From: Methylocapsa aurea
GTDB lineage: Bacteria > Pseudomonadota > Alphaproteobacteria > Rhizobiales > Beijerinckiaceae
Direction of reading: 5' to 3'
Assembly (NCBI RefSeq): GCF_000746085.1
Contig: NZ_KN050804.1
Location: 62,001 to 126,000, forward strand
DNA length: 64,000 nt
The notes beneath the pieces are model-generated. The model did no database searches, was not told where the DNA came from, and saw only the letters and a program-made list of their open reading frames with translations. Of this stretch, positions 1-10,792 are shown one piece after another. Position 1 is the first letter of the stretch. Each line of letters begins with the position of its first letter. The translations under genes were made by a program, and so were the position numbers.

Positions 1-1
1 C

Positions 2-46
2 GAGGCTTTCGACCGCCAGGCGCATAACTGCGCGCGGGCGGCGTGA
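2..46 (+). CDS. znuC: C-terminal tail of a gene upstream of znuB, probably znuC (partial)
   Basis: The window opens inside a reading frame that ends at a TGA nine bases before the znuB start, encoding only the last 14 residues (EAFDRQAHNCARAA). A zinc ABC transporter ATPase normally sits directly upstream of the permease, and the tight spacing fits one operon. The tail is too short to show any family motif, so the identity rests on position alone. Confidence 0.45.
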   Translation, partial: EAFDRQAHNCARAA

Positions 47-55
47 GACCGCTTC

Positions 56-925
56 ATGCTGCATGATCTCTTGATCTCCCCTTTTGTCGAATTCGAGTTC
101 ATGCGGCGCGCACTCGTCGGCTCGATCGCCTTGGCGCTCGCCGGATCGCCGCTCGGCGTGTTCCTGATCCTGCGCCGAATGTCGCTCACCGGCGACGCCA
201 TGGCGCATGCGATCCTTCCAGGCGCCGCCATCGGCTATCTTGTCGCCGGCCTCTCGCTCGGACCGATGACCATCGGCGGCCTGATCGCCGGCCTCATCGT
301 CGCGATCGGGTCGGGCGTCGTCGCGCGAACCACGATTTTGCGCGAGGACGCTTCGCTCGCCGCCTTCTATCTGATCTCCCTGGCGCTTGGCGTCACGGTG
401 ATCTCCATGCGCGGCTCCAATATAGATCTCCTGCATGTCCTTTTCGGCAGCGTGCTCGCCCTCGACGACGCGACCCTGATCCTCCTGGCCGCGATCTCGA
501 GCTTGACCCTCGCGGGGCTGGCGCTGCTTTATCGGCCCCTCGTGATGGAGACGGTCGATCCAGGGTTCCTCGCCTCGGTCGGGCGCGCCGGCGGACCGAC
601 GCAGATTATCTTTCTGGGGCTTGTCGTCTTGAATCTCGTCGGCGGATTTCATGCGCTCGGCACCTTGCTCGCCGTCGGCATGATGATGCTGCCCGCAGCC
701 TCGGCGCGGCTCATCGCCGAAGACCTGACCGCGATGATCGCGATCGCGGCGGCGCAGGGGATGATCGCCAGCTATGCCGGGCTCATTCTCTCCTTTCACG
801 CCGGCCTGCCCTCAGGCCCGCTCATTATTCTGGTGGCGGGCCTGCTTTATCTCATCGCCCTGGTGTTTGGACCGGCGGGAGGCCTCTTGCGGCGCTTGAA
901 GCCGAGACGGCATCTCGAAGCCTGA
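56..925 (+). CDS. znuB: Zinc/manganese ABC transporter permease, ZnuB type
   Basis: This is an inner-membrane permease of the ABC-3 metal family, 289 residues, the usual length. It is hydrophobic almost throughout with about eight predicted membrane segments. The N-terminal stretch FLILRRMSLTGDAMAHAILP carries the family's conserved GDAxAHAxLPG signature after the first helix. It should form the channel through which periplasmic Zn(II) delivered by ZnuA enters the cytoplasm, powered by the ATPase whose tail lies just upstream. The binding-protein gene follows after 25 bases, so the set is znuC-znuB-znuA in one direction. Mn(II) as the substrate cannot be excluded from sequence. Confidence 0.9.
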   Translation: MLHDLLISPFVEFEFMRRALVGSIALALAGSPLGVFLILRRMSLTGDAMAHAILPGAAIGYLVAGLSLGPMTIGGLIAGLIVAIGSGVVARTTILREDASLAAFYLISLALGVTVISMRGSNIDLLHVLFGSVLALDDATLILLAAISSLTLAGLALLYRPLVMETVDPGFLASVGRAGGPTQIIFLGLVVLNLVGGFHALGTLLAVGMMMLPAASARLIAEDLTAMIAIAAAQGMIASYAGLILSFHAGLPSGPLIILVAGLLYLIALVFGPAGGLLRRLKPRRHLEA

Positions 926-950
926 CTCAGCGCTTTTGAGCGGAGCTGTC

Positions 951-1859
951 ATGCGCCCTTTTAGCACTGCCATAGCCTTTGCTATTGGCCCGATCCTGGC
1001 GAGCCTGGCTTTATGCGGGGCGGCGCTCGCGCAACCGCCATATCGCTTGCCGGTCGTCGCGACCTTTTCCATTCTCGCCGATTTGGCCCGCAATGTCGGC
1101 GGCGAACGGATCGAGGTCAGCGCGCTCGTCGGACCCAATGGCGACGCCCATGTCTATCAACCAACCCCGGCCGACGGGAAAAGCCTCGGCGCGGCCCGGC
1201 TGATCCTCGCCAACGGCCTCGGCCTCGAGGGCTGGATCGATCGCCTCATCAAGGCGTCGGGCGCCGAGGCCCCAGTCATCGTCGCGACCAAAGGCGTGAG
1301 CCCGCGCGAAATGGAGGAGAAAGGGCACATCGGCGAGGACCCCCACGCTTGGCAGTCGGTCGCCAACGCCAAAATCTATGTGGGCAATGTCCGCGACGGC
1401 CTGATCGCGGTCGATCCGGAAGGAGCAGCGGGTTATCGCGCCAATGCGGAGGCCTATCTCGCCAAGCTCGACGTTCTCGAGACGGAGATCGCGGCGGCGA
1501 TCGCCAAGATCCCGCCAGATCGGCGAAAGATCATCACGACTCACGACGCCTTCGGCTATTTCGGCGCGGCCTATGGCGTGCAGTTCGTCGCGCCGCAGGG
1601 CGTATCGACTGAGACCGAGGCGAGCGCCCGCGACGTCGCAAAAATCATCCGGCAGATCAAGGCCGAGAAAATTCCCGCGGTCTTTCTTGAAAATATCAGC
1701 GACCCGCGAGTGGGCCGCAGGATCGCGGAGGAAAGCGGGGCAAAGATCGGCGGCGCGCTGTTTTCCGATGCGCTTTCCCCGCCCGATGGCTTGGCGCCGA
1801 CCTATATCGATATGATGCGCAACAATGTCAGGGAGCTTTGCGCCGCGCTCGGGAAATAG
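951..1859 (+). CDS. znuA: Zinc ABC transporter substrate-binding protein, ZnuA type
   Basis: This is a periplasmic solute-binding protein of the cluster A-I metal family, 302 residues from the chosen ATG. A TTG lies 15 bases upstream in frame, but GAGCGGAG sits at the right distance before 951. A signal peptide ends near LCGAALAQ. Candidate metal ligands are His67 (DAHVYQP), His132 (EDPHAWQ) and His198 (TTHDAFGYF), plus a late acidic residue. The His-rich loop of many ZnuA proteins is nearly absent here. That could mean that metal scavenging is carried by the downstream His-rich GTPase, or that the transporter is less strictly zinc-specific. It is the last gene of the znu operon. Confidence 0.9.
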   Translation: MRPFSTAIAFAIGPILASLALCGAALAQPPYRLPVVATFSILADLARNVGGERIEVSALVGPNGDAHVYQPTPADGKSLGAARLILANGLGLEGWIDRLIKASGAEAPVIVATKGVSPREMEEKGHIGEDPHAWQSVANAKIYVGNVRDGLIAVDPEGAAGYRANAEAYLAKLDVLETEIAAAIAKIPPDRRKIITTHDAFGYFGAAYGVQFVAPQGVSTETEASARDVAKIIRQIKAEKIPAVFLENISDPRVGRRIAEESGAKIGGALFSDALSPPDGLAPTYIDMMRNNVRELCAALGK

Positions 1860-1997
1860 CGCTGCGGCCTTGACGTTCGCCGCCAAACCGGGACAAGTCG
1901 GCGCTGAAAATCTTGAGTTGGCCGCAGCTTTCTCGCCGAGCGTCTTGCGACGCGCGATGAAGCCCGCCATCTCGAATGGCAAGCTCTGGAGCATCGC

Positions 1998-3044
1998 ATG
2001 GCCGAAAAAATCCCCGTCACCGTGCTCACCGGCTATCTCGGCGCGGGCAAGACGACGCTGCTGAACCGCATTCTATCGGAGGACCACGGCCAGAAATTCG
2101 CCGTCATCGTCAATGAATTCGGCGAAATCGGCATCGACAACGACCTCGTCGTCGGCGCCGACGAAGAAGTCTTCGAAATGAACAATGGCTGCATCTGCTG
2201 CACCGTGCGCGGCGATCTCATTCGCATCATCGAAGGCTTGATGAAGCGCAAGGGCAAGTTCGACGCGATCATCGTCGAGACGACGGGGCTCGCCGATCCA
2301 GCCCCGGTGGCGCAGACCTTCTTCGTCGACGCCGATGTGCAGGACGCGGCAAGGCTCGATGCGGTGGTGACAGTCGCCGACGCGAAATGGCTGGCCGAGC
2401 GGCTGAAGGACGCGCCCGAAGCCAAGAACCAGATCGCCTTCGCGGACGTGATCATCCTCAACAAAACCGATCTCGTCAGCGCCGAGGAATTGGAGGAGGT
2501 CGAGGCGCGCATCCGCGCCATCAATCCCTATGCGAGCCTGCACAAAACCGTGAAATGCGCCGTCCCGCTCGAGGCGGTGCTCGGCCGCAACGCCTTCGAC
2601 CTCGACCGCATCCTCGCGATCGAGCCGGAATTCCTCAAGGCCGAGGAGAAGCATGATCACGATCATGCGCATCACGACCATGATCATCACGGGCACGGCC
2701 ACCATGCGCATGAACATGAGACGCACGGCCTGAAACATTACCACGACGAGGATATGCAATCGGTCGCGCTGTCGCTCGACGGCGATCTCGATCCGGAAAA
2801 ATTCATGCCCTGGCTCAACGAATATATTCAGAAGGAAGGCGCCTCGATCCTGCGCTCCAAAGGCATCCTCGCCTTCAAGGACGAGCCTCAGCGCTTCGTC
2901 TTTCAGGGCGTCCACATGATCCTCGACGGCGATCTTCAACGCGAATGGCGGCCTGATGAAAAGCGGGTAAGCCGGCTTGTCTTCATCGGCCGCAATCTGA
3001 AACAAGACGAGATCAGGGAGGCGTTCTTGCGCTGCGCGGCCTAA
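1998..3044 (+). CDS. CobW/COG0523-family GTPase with a His-rich metal-binding loop
   Basis: This is a G3E-family P-loop GTPase of 348 residues. Visible motifs are Walker [10 protein letters not shown] (12-20), the metal site NGCICC (Cys65, Cys67, Cys68), a Walker B-like ETTGLADP (94-101) and the guanine-specificity motif NKTD (155-158). Residues 219-249 hold 16 histidines, after which comes the CobW C-terminal domain. Members next to znu genes act as zinc metallochaperones. The cobalamin role of CobW is unlikely because no cob genes are near. GGAG lies just before the ATG. No clear Zur box is visible in the 138 bases upstream. It is followed after 29 bases by the WD40 gene. Confidence 0.88.
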   Translation: MAEKIPVTVLTGYLGAGKTTLLNRILSEDHGQKFAVIVNEFGEIGIDNDLVVGADEEVFEMNNGCICCTVRGDLIRIIEGLMKRKGKFDAIIVETTGLADPAPVAQTFFVDADVQDAARLDAVVTVADAKWLAERLKDAPEAKNQIAFADVIILNKTDLVSAEELEEVEARIRAINPYASLHKTVKCAVPLEAVLGRNAFDLDRILAIEPEFLKAEEKHDHDHAHHDHDHHGHGHHAHEHETHGLKHYHDEDMQSVALSLDGDLDPEKFMPWLNEYIQKEGASILRSKGILAFKDEPQRFVFQGVHMILDGDLQREWRPDEKRVSRLVFIGRNLKQDEIREAFLRCAA

Positions 3045-3073
3045 CCAAGCGACAGCTCCGCAAGCGAGATCAT

Positions 3074-4081
3074 ATGGCTCAGTCCACCACCTCCCTCACC
3101 GCCAATGTCACGCCGTTTGAGGCTGGAGCGCCGGTCACCGCTGTGGCCTTCCTCGGCGATGTTCCGGCGCTGGCGCTTGGCGACGGCGCCGTCCTGCTAA
3201 TGGGGCCAGGCGGGGCACAGCGCATCGCGGCGCATCCGGACGCCGCCATTCTCGTCGCCGCGAAGGCGGGGGAAAAACTCGTCACCGGCGGCGACGATGG
3301 CCGGGTGATGCTGATTGGCGGCGATGGCGGCGCGCAAGAAATCGCATATGAAAAGGGCAAATGGATCGATGCGCTCGCCGCGCGCGAGGACGGCGCAATC
3401 GCCTGGTCGACCGGCAAGCAGGTTCATGCCCGCGACGCGAAGGGCGAAATCAAGACCTTCGCCGCGCCTTCGACAGTGCGCGGCCTCGCCTTCCTGCCCA
3501 AGGGCTACAGGATCGCGATGGCGCATTACAATGGCGCGAGCCTCTGGTTTCCGAACGCGTCGGCCGCGCCTGAAGTTTTCGAATGGAAGGGGTCGCATCT
3601 CGACATCACGATCTCGCCCGATGGACGTTTTCTTCTGACCTCGATGCAGGAGAACGCCCTGCACGGCTGGCGCATCGCCGACAAGAAGGACATGCGGCTC
3701 AGCGGCTATCCGGCGAAATCGCGCTCCTTGTCCTGGTCCTTCGACGGCCAATGGCTGGCGACCTCGGGCGCCGACGCCGGCGTCATCTGGCCCTTCAAGG
3801 ACAAGGAAGGGCCGATGAACAAGGCCCCGCAAGAATGCGGCGCCCGGCGGGCCAAGGTCGCCAGCGTCGCGTTTCATCCAAATGCGCTTGTCGTCGCGCA
3901 GGGCTATGACGACGGATGGGTGCTGCTCTGCCGGCTCCCCGACGCCGCCGAAATTCTGGTGCGCGGGAACCGCGAGGGCGCGGAGGCGGCGATCACGGCG
4001 CTAGCCTGGGATCGGGCGGGCCGCCGCCTTCTGTTCGGGACGGCGGACGGCAAAGCGGGCCTCCTCGACATGCCGGCTTGA
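3074..4081 (+). CDS. WD40-repeat protein downstream of the zinc GTPase
   Basis: This is a 335-residue protein with recurrent short beta-propeller blades (for example LVTGGDDGRVMLIGG, FLLTSMQENALHGW, WLATSGADAGVIWPF, RLLFGTADGKAGLLD) consistent with a six- or seven-bladed WD40 propeller. There is no obvious signal peptide or membrane segment, so it is probably cytoplasmic. It lies 29 bases after the COG0523 GTPase in the same direction and is likely co-transcribed. A scaffold or partner role in zinc delivery is inference from position. No catalytic motif is visible. Confidence 0.8.
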   Translation: MAQSTTSLTANVTPFEAGAPVTAVAFLGDVPALALGDGAVLLMGPGGAQRIAAHPDAAILVAAKAGEKLVTGGDDGRVMLIGGDGGAQEIAYEKGKWIDALAAREDGAIAWSTGKQVHARDAKGEIKTFAAPSTVRGLAFLPKGYRIAMAHYNGASLWFPNASAAPEVFEWKGSHLDITISPDGRFLLTSMQENALHGWRIADKKDMRLSGYPAKSRSLSWSFDGQWLATSGADAGVIWPFKDKEGPMNKAPQECGARRAKVASVAFHPNALVVAQGYDDGWVLLCRLPDAAEILVRGNREGAEAAITALAWDRAGRRLLFGTADGKAGLLDMPA

Positions 4082-4208
4082 CGCGCGGATGCGCCGGCGT
4101 CCCGGGCCGCCTCGCCAAGTCCCGGCGCAATGCCCATTGCGCCCGCCGATAGCCAGATGAGATGAAGACCCGGGACAAAGCCGCTGCAGCCGCCGGCCGG
4201 TCCGCGGC

Positions 4209-4337
4209 TAGAGCCGGATGATTTTGGACGGAATCGCAACGCGATCTCGTCCAAGGTCTTAAATCCGCCTCTCTTCAAAGTGTTGGAGCATGATGTCGTC
4301 CGAAAACCGGCTCCCACCTTTCGGCATCATGCTCTAA
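4209..4337. repeat. Composite palindromic repeat, copy 1
   Basis: This intergenic element begins TAGAGC and ends in a palindrome with arms GAGCATGATG (4286-4295) and CATCATGCTC (4325-4334). Its middle part (ATCCGCCTCTC, TCAAAG, TT, GAGC) closely matches 45895-45924, showing that both belong to one dispersed family. It ends 10 bases before the thiD start, so it may also shape the thiD leader. Confidence 0.8.
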
Positions 4338-4347
4338 AGGCCAAACC

Positions 4348-5151
4348 ATGATTCCCAATCTTCTTTCGATCGCGGGTTCGGATCCGAGCGGCGGCGCCGG
4401 CATCCAGGCCGATCTCAAGACATTCGCGGCGCTGCATTGCCATGGCATGGCCGTCGTCACCGCCTTGACCGCGCAAAACACGCGCGGCGTGCGCGCCCTG
4501 CATCTCCCCCCGGCGGAGTTCGTCGGCGCAGAAATCGATGCAATTTTTGAGGATATCGACGTCGCCGCCGTCAAGATCGGAATGCTCGGCTCCGGCGCCA
4601 TTGTCGAAGCGGTCGCCCGCCGGCTCGCCGTTCACAAGCCCGGCTTCATCGTGCTCGATCCGGTGCTCGCCGCGACCAGCGGCGACGCCTTGACGATTGA
4701 CGATGTCGGCGCGGCCATCGTCCGTCATTTGTTTCCGCTGGCCGACCTCGTCACGCCCAACCTCGCCGAAGCGAGCCAGCTCACCGGCCGGGCGATCCAG
4801 GACGATGAGGCGGGACTGCGCGCGGGCGCCGAGCTTTTGCTGGCGCGCGGCGCCAAAGCCGCGCTGGTCAAAGGCGGCCATGGCCAAGGGGCGACCGCCG
4901 ACGATCTCTTTTACAATGGCATTGTCCACAAGCTGTTTTCCGCGCCGCGCATTGCAACGCGCAACACGCATGGCACCGGCTGCACCCTATCTTCCGCCAT
5001 CGCGGCCTATCTCGCGCATGGCCTCGCGCTTGCCGATGCGATTGGCGCGGCCAAAACCTATCTGACCGGCGCGCTCGCCGCAGCCGACGAATTGAACGTC
5101 GGGCAAGGACATGGACCCGCGCATCATTTCCATGAGCTGTGGCGACGCTGA
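4348..5151 (+). CDS. thiD: Hydroxymethylpyrimidine/phosphomethylpyrimidine kinase
   Basis: ThiD phosphorylates 4-amino-5-hydroxymethyl-2-methylpyrimidine and then its monophosphate in thiamine biosynthesis. The protein has 267 residues, full length for the ribokinase-like family. The substrate-binding start SIAGSDPSGGAGIQADLKTF and the C-terminal anion-hole/ATP motif NTHGTGCTLSSAIAAYLAHG are both present. No other thi genes are adjacent, so it appears to be a stand-alone transcription unit framed by palindromic repeats on both sides. Confidence 0.95.
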   Translation: MIPNLLSIAGSDPSGGAGIQADLKTFAALHCHGMAVVTALTAQNTRGVRALHLPPAEFVGAEIDAIFEDIDVAAVKIGMLGSGAIVEAVARRLAVHKPGFIVLDPVLAATSGDALTIDDVGAAIVRHLFPLADLVTPNLAEASQLTGRAIQDDEAGLRAGAELLLARGAKAALVKGGHGQGATADDLFYNGIVHKLFSAPRIATRNTHGTGCTLSSAIAAYLAHGLALADAIGAAKTYLTGALAAADELNVGQGHGPAHHFHELWRR

Positions 5152-5162
5152 GGGCGATGTCC

Positions 5163-5362
5163 TTAAGGGGAATCGAACCTGCTCTTTAAGGCTTTGTTTT
5201 AACGCATGATTTTATCCAAAAAGTCTGCAACTTTTTGGCGTCATGCTTAGAGCGCTTTCCGGCCGAATGGAATCATTCGGTCGAAAAGAAATCGCTCCAA
5301 ATTCAAAAGCTTGAGCATATTCTTATCGCTCAGATTGATTCAACCTGAGCGGAATATGCTCA
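5163..5362. repeat. Composite palindromic repeats, copy 2 (two modules in tandem)
   Basis: The gap between the convergent thiD and nucleotidase genes is filled with repeat modules. One hairpin is built around CCAAAAAGTCTGCAACTTTTTGG (about 5218-5240) inside GCATGA...TCATGC arms. A second unit runs from TAGAGCGCTTTCC to the inverted arms GAGCATATTC / GAATATGCTC. The last bases overlap the nucleotidase stop codon (TCA at 5360-5362). The second unit has the same architecture as those at 27334 and 57753. It may act as a bidirectional terminator. Confidence 0.8.
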
Positions 5363-6889
5363 GCGAAACGCGATCCGGCCTTCCACTTTGGCGTCGATCC
5401 GATGCGAGGCCTCGACATAGTCGATCACATCCTGCGCGACGAGCCGGGTGCCCGAATCGGCGCTTAGCTCGGCCTCGCCCGCAAACATCCAATAGCCATC
5501 GCCGCCAAGCGCAAGAAAATCATTGGTCGCAAGCCTATAGCTCCCCGCGGAGTCAAGAGGTTCGCCGTTGATCGTCGCCGCAACAACTCGTTTTCCAGGC
5601 TCCGCCCGCCGATCGACCGTGACTTCGAGCCCAGCGACTTGCGGAAACCGGCCGCTGCGGCGCTCCAACTGCGAGAATCCGTTTTCAAGCGCGACGAGAA
5701 TGGTCTTGCCCGAGACGGCGATCGCGATGGTCTTGTTGCCGAATGGGAGTTCGTCGAGAATATCGCGCCGGGTCAATTTCGCGCCGACGGGATAGATCTT
5801 GTCGCCTCTGATGCCGCCGCCGTTGATGATGACGAGTTCGGCGCCTGCGGCGTGGCGCATCGCATCCGCGACGAGATCGCCAATGGCGCATTCCTGCGTG
5901 CGCACGGTTTGCGTGCGGCTGTCGAGAGGCGCGGCGAGGGTTGCGATTTCAACGTCGAAACTCTTCGCCAAGCCCGCTTCATAGGCGCGGACTTTCTCCG
6001 CTAGCGCCGGATCGGGGTCCACCTTCGCCGTGTCAATGACGCGAAAATTCGGCCGCCACGTCAAGGCGTCGGCGCGTTCGCCCCGCTTTGCAATTTCGAT
6101 ATCGACGATGGCGACATAATTGGCGTCCTGCTGCGACTCCATCAAGGCGGCGCGGCCGTCATAATCGAGATGAAGATCGTGATTATGGCCAGACAGGATC
6201 AGGTTTGCGGCATGCGCATTCATCAAGGCGGCGTCGGTCGCCTTGTCGGCATGGACGATGGCGACGACGAAATCGGCACCCGCGCCGTAAGCGGCCTTGG
6301 CCGCCGCCGCAATTATGTCGAAGGTCGGCGCAAAGACAAGATCGCCGGGGCGGGAAGCCGTCGCCGTCGCGTCATAGGCCGAACCGATCAGGGCGAGCCT
6401 CAGGCCGTCCGCCTCGATCAGCAGATGGTCCTGGTGGCCCGGCAGGTTCGCTCCGGCGCGGTCCGTAAGATTGGCGGCTAGGATCGGAAAACGCGCTTCG
6501 CCCATCCGCCGCAAGTAGACGTCCTTGCCGAAGTCGAATTCATGATTGCCGGGGACGAAGGCGTCGAGACCGATCTCGTTGAAAAGAGCGATCATATGCG
6601 CGCCCTGATCGAGGCTCGACATCAAGCTTGGCGAGAGCGTATCGCCGGCATGGACGCAGATCAGGCGGCGGTTCTCGGCCGCAGCCCTGGCCCGCTCCGC
6701 CTTGACCAGAGCCGCCAGACGCGGGATGCCGCCGCGCCCCTCGGTGTTTTCGGAGATCCGATAAATGTCGCTGACAACCAAGAAACTGACCCGAGCGGCG
6801 GCGTCCGCGGCCCCGGCACGTCGCGCGAGGGCGCTGGACCCTGTGGCGAGCATGGCGGTCAGGGTTGCGCGGCGGGTGAGGTTCGGCAT
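5360..6889 (-). CDS. Secreted bifunctional metallophosphatase/5'-nucleotidase (UshA-like)
   Basis: This 509-residue protein has an N-terminal twin-arginine-like export signal (LTRRATLTAMLATGSSALA). A calcineurin-like metallophosphoesterase domain follows: VVSDIYRI, HAGDTLSPS, VPGNHEFDFG, a His at IVHADK and LSGHNHD. The 5'-nucleotidase C-terminal substrate domain comes last (VINGGGIRGD, LPFGNKT). It should hydrolyse extracellular nucleotides in the periplasm to release nucleoside and phosphate. The first metal motif reads D-x-Y rather than D-x-H, a variant I recall from other members, so I do not treat it as inactivating. It is monocistronic, convergent with thiD, and its stop codon overlaps a palindromic repeat. 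Confidence 0.9.
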   Translation of the reverse strand: MPNLTRRATLTAMLATGSSALARRAGAADAAARVSFLVVSDIYRISENTEGRGGIPRLAALVKAERARAAAENRRLICVHAGDTLSPSLMSSLDQGAHMIALFNEIGLDAFVPGNHEFDFGKDVYLRRMGEARFPILAANLTDRAGANLPGHQDHLLIEADGLRLALIGSAYDATATASRPGDLVFAPTFDIIAAAAKAAYGAGADFVVAIVHADKATDAALMNAHAANLILSGHNHDLHLDYDGRAALMESQQDANYVAIVDIEIAKRGERADALTWRPNFRVIDTAKVDPDPALAEKVRAYEAGLAKSFDVEIATLAAPLDSRTQTVRTQECAIGDLVADAMRHAAGAELVIINGGGIRGDKIYPVGAKLTRRDILDELPFGNKTIAIAVSGKTILVALENGFSQLERRSGRFPQVAGLEVTVDRRAEPGKRVVAATINGEPLDSAGSYRLATNDFLALGGDGYWMFAGEAELSADSGTRLVAQDVIDYVEASHRIDAKVEGRIAFR

Positions 6890-7133
6890 GATCCTATGCG
6901 CCTGTTGCTAGCCCGACGCCGCGTGGGCGCGGAGCATCCTTGCAATTTGGCTATCCCCGGTCCCGGAGGCGCCCCTTAAATTCCCAATAGCATTTTATTA
7001 TATATCGCTCAATTCCTCGGCCCCACTCAATCCTGCGGAGCCCTGCCCTGCCCGGCCCGGCTTAGCCCGAAACAAGCGGGCGAGACGCCGAGGCGATTGA
7101 CATCCGTCTCCCCCCTTGCGACGAAACAACGGC
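6890..7133. promoter_or_regulatory. Divergent intergenic region between the nucleotidase and prfC
   Basis: These 244 bases lie between divergently transcribed genes, so both promoters should be here. The only notably AT-rich patch (about 6978-7015, containing TTTTATTATATAT) is a plausible promoter core. No confident -35/-10 pair or operator palindrome could be assigned. Confidence 0.35.
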
Positions 7134-8714
<1,581 letters not shown>

Positions 8715-8721
8715 GGAGGCC

Positions 8722-9297
8722 TCACCGGCCGATGACCGGAACGCCGATCAGCACGGGATGCAGGAAGAGCATCGCGACATAGGCCAGCGTCCCCACCCCA
8801 AGCGCGATGGCGTCGGCCCGCGTGAATGATGCGAGGCGAGGCGCGCCAAAATCGCCGCGCTTCTTGAGGGCGATGCGGTCAAACACCGCCCAAACGAGAA
8901 ACGACCCGAACAGCACCATGCCGCCAAGATCGCCATTGGCCAAGAGATGCGCCAGCGCCCAGATTTTGATGCCGACCAGCATGGGGTGGCGCAGCCAGCC
9001 GCGAATCTTGCCGGGCGCGGGATTCATGCAGGCCAATGCTACAAAGGAGAACCACATCAGCGAGAGGGCGATATGCCGCGTCCATGTCGGCGGGGCCCAA
9101 ACCGGGATCATCCCCTCCGCCCGATAGCGGGAGAAGCCCCAGACGATAAGGGCGAAGCCGATGACCGCGGCCATCGAATAGGCGGCCTTGAACGCCCCGA
9201 CGCCAAACCGCTCGATCAGGCCCGTCCGCGTCTCGCGAAAAGTCGTGAGACTATGGACGCCGAGAAAGACGATAATCCCCAAGATTAGAATAGACAT
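8722..9297 (-). CDS. NnrU-family integral membrane protein
   Basis: This is a 191-residue protein with about five to six hydrophobic segments, beginning MSILILGIIVFLGVHSLTTF. The NnrU/isoprenylcysteine methyltransferase-like features WLRHPMLVGIKIWALAHLL and FDRIALKKRG are present. NnrU was named from nitric-oxide respiration clusters, but no denitrification gene is nearby, so its role here is unknown. The start was placed at 9297 because GGGGGAAG precedes it; a longer in-frame start at 9354 lacks such a site. It converges on prfC with seven bases between stops. Fragments of a second copy of this gene occur at 37401-37617 and 38113-38345. Confidence 0.85.
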   Translation of the reverse strand: MSILILGIIVFLGVHSLTTFRETRTGLIERFGVGAFKAAYSMAAVIGFALIVWGFSRYRAEGMIPVWAPPTWTRHIALSLMWFSFVALACMNPAPGKIRGWLRHPMLVGIKIWALAHLLANGDLGGMVLFGSFLVWAVFDRIALKKRGDFGAPRLASFTRADAIALGVGTLAYVAMLFLHPVLIGVPVIGR

Positions 9298-9949
9298 GCT
9301 TCCCCCATGATTCTTCCGCGCAGAGAATGGCGCGAAGCTGGCAAGCGTCAGCATAGCACGGGTTCATGAAGGGCGTTTGGTTGGGGAAGGGGTTTGGGGT
9401 CGCTGATGCGCGTTCGCGTAGGTCCGACTTGCCCCGATTTCGTTGAAAAACTCAGCGGTTCAGCGCCACGGATCCCATCAGGCGCATTTTTGATGGCATG
9501 AATGGGCGACTCAGGTGCGGCGCGTTCGCCGCCTTGGTCCGGACTATGCCGCCATTGCTGCCGCTAGCGCGCTCGCAGGTCTCAATCTCGCGAGCCGCCG
9601 CAAGTTCGGCGCGGTCGCCGCGAGGAGGAATTCATCTTTGGCGCCGCATGGCCCCCCAAGCCGCAAGCGCCCGAGGCGAAGTATGCGCCTGAGATGGGGA
9701 AACAGCATCTCGATCTTTTTCCGGCGGCGACAAGCAGCCTCGCATTCGGGCGTCGAGGCGAGAACTCGAGCAACGTCGCGGGCGTCTTCGTGCAGATCAC
9801 GCGGTAGCTCAGCCCCCGGGCTTCTGCCCGCTCCCCTGGCGCAGGAGCGTGGATTAGAACATGCGGTGCGTCATGACGCGGTTGCTATCCGAGCTGTTTT
9901 TCAAGGCGTCGTACGCGCGGGTCGCAAGGTCGCCGGAACGGAACCGTCG
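9298..9949. other. Gene-poor stretch with a possible decayed coding remnant
   Basis: I find no convincing gene in these 650 bases. The plus frame ending at 9807-9809 reads as plausible protein near its end (EFIFGAAWPPKPQAP, then LDLFPAATSSLAFG and NVAGVFVQITR before a stop). Upstream it is closed by a TAG near 9565 and it has no credible start. It may be the 3' part of a decayed gene that I cannot name. The first ~90 bases are the nnrU leader. Confidence 0.3.
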
Positions 9950-10657
9950 CTAGCAAGCTCTTAGAGCGTCGACGATGATGTCGATCGCCATGCGTTTCCT
10001 GTAGTCGGGATCGACAAAGCGAGCCTTGATGACGGAATCGCGACCGACGACAAAGGTCGCGGGAATTGGCAATATCCACGCATCGTTGCCTTGATAGGGA
10101 GCAATGTCCCATCCGGCGTTCTTCATAAATTTCTGCATCTCCTGGCCCACGAAAATCGCGAGATTAAGCGAAAGCGCATAGCCATTGTCGACGTCGGTCA
10201 GGATCGGAAAAGGCCTTGCCGCAGCATCCGATTTCAGCGCGGTCGTGAAATGCTGCAAGTCAGGCGTGATGGCGACGATCTGACCGCCTATCGGCTCGAC
10301 ATCGCATTGCGCTTGCGCCAGAGCACTTGTGTTGATCCGGCAATAGGGGCACCAGTGCCCCCGGTGAAAGGACAGCGCCACAGGCCCTTTGGCGAGCAGC
10401 GCTTCGAGGGCGACGAGACGCCCTTGGTCGTCCGGCAGCAAGAAGGGCGGCATCGGATCGCCGACAGCCGGAGCCGCAGCGCCGGAACCATTGAGATTGA
10501 GCCGCAAGACAAGCCGATCCACCGCTTCGGCAAACGCCGGGCTCGCCATGCGAACGGACTCCGCGAAAGATTCGAGACGGGCGCCGAGCGGCGCATCCAA
10601 GTCGCGCGCGCGCTCGAATGCCTCTTCGAGAATCTGGGAAAGCGTCAGTTCCTTCAT
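9950..10657 (-). CDS. AhpC/TSA-family peroxiredoxin-like protein
   Basis: This 235-residue cytoplasmic thioredoxin-fold protein carries the redox motif in SFHRGHWCPYCRINTSAL, so it has a CxxC rather than a single peroxidatic cysteine. The family's DVDNGYALSLNLAI region and C-terminal FVVGRDSVIKARFVDPDYRKR are present. Such proteins reduce peroxides or thiols using bound electron donors; the specific substrate is unknown. An N-terminal helical extension of about 60 residues precedes the fold. ATG 10657 is preferred over the in-frame upstream start because GAAAGA precedes it. It lies 135 bases after the broken bdhA on the same strand. Confidence 0.85.
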   Translation of the reverse strand: MKELTLSQILEEAFERARDLDAPLGARLESFAESVRMASPAFAEAVDRLVLRLNLNGSGAAAPAVGDPMPPFLLPDDQGRLVALEALLAKGPVALSFHRGHWCPYCRINTSALAQAQCDVEPIGGQIVAITPDLQHFTTALKSDAAARPFPILTDVDNGYALSLNLAIFVGQEMQKFMKNAGWDIAPYQGNDAWILPIPATFVVGRDSVIKARFVDPDYRKRMAIDIIVDALRAC

Positions 10658-10792
10658 TCGATGTCTTTCAACCGACAGCTCGGCGCGCCAGCTCTTCGGC
10701 AGGCGCATTGGCGCTGAAGACTATACGCCTGTCGTAAATTTGGATAGGGAGCGCATCACGCAGCAAACCAACCGGGGCGAACGCGTTGCGTT

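Noticed and set aside
2073-3005. Long minus-strand frame opposite the COG0523 GTPase, with a Met/Val-rich stretch
   Set aside because: The Met/Val-rich stretch is simply the complement of the His-rich loop codons (CAT/CAC read as ATG/GTG).
5163-5183. A tRNA T-loop-like sequence (GGTTCGATTCCCC on the minus strand)
   Set aside because: No acceptor, D or anticodon arms can be formed around it. It is part of the dispersed repeat module.
5360-6889. Loss of the metal-binding His in the first motif of the 5'-nucleotidase (D-x-Y in place of D-x-H)
   Set aside because: I recall this variant in related bacterial enzymes, and all other motifs are intact, so it is not treated as an inactive enzyme.
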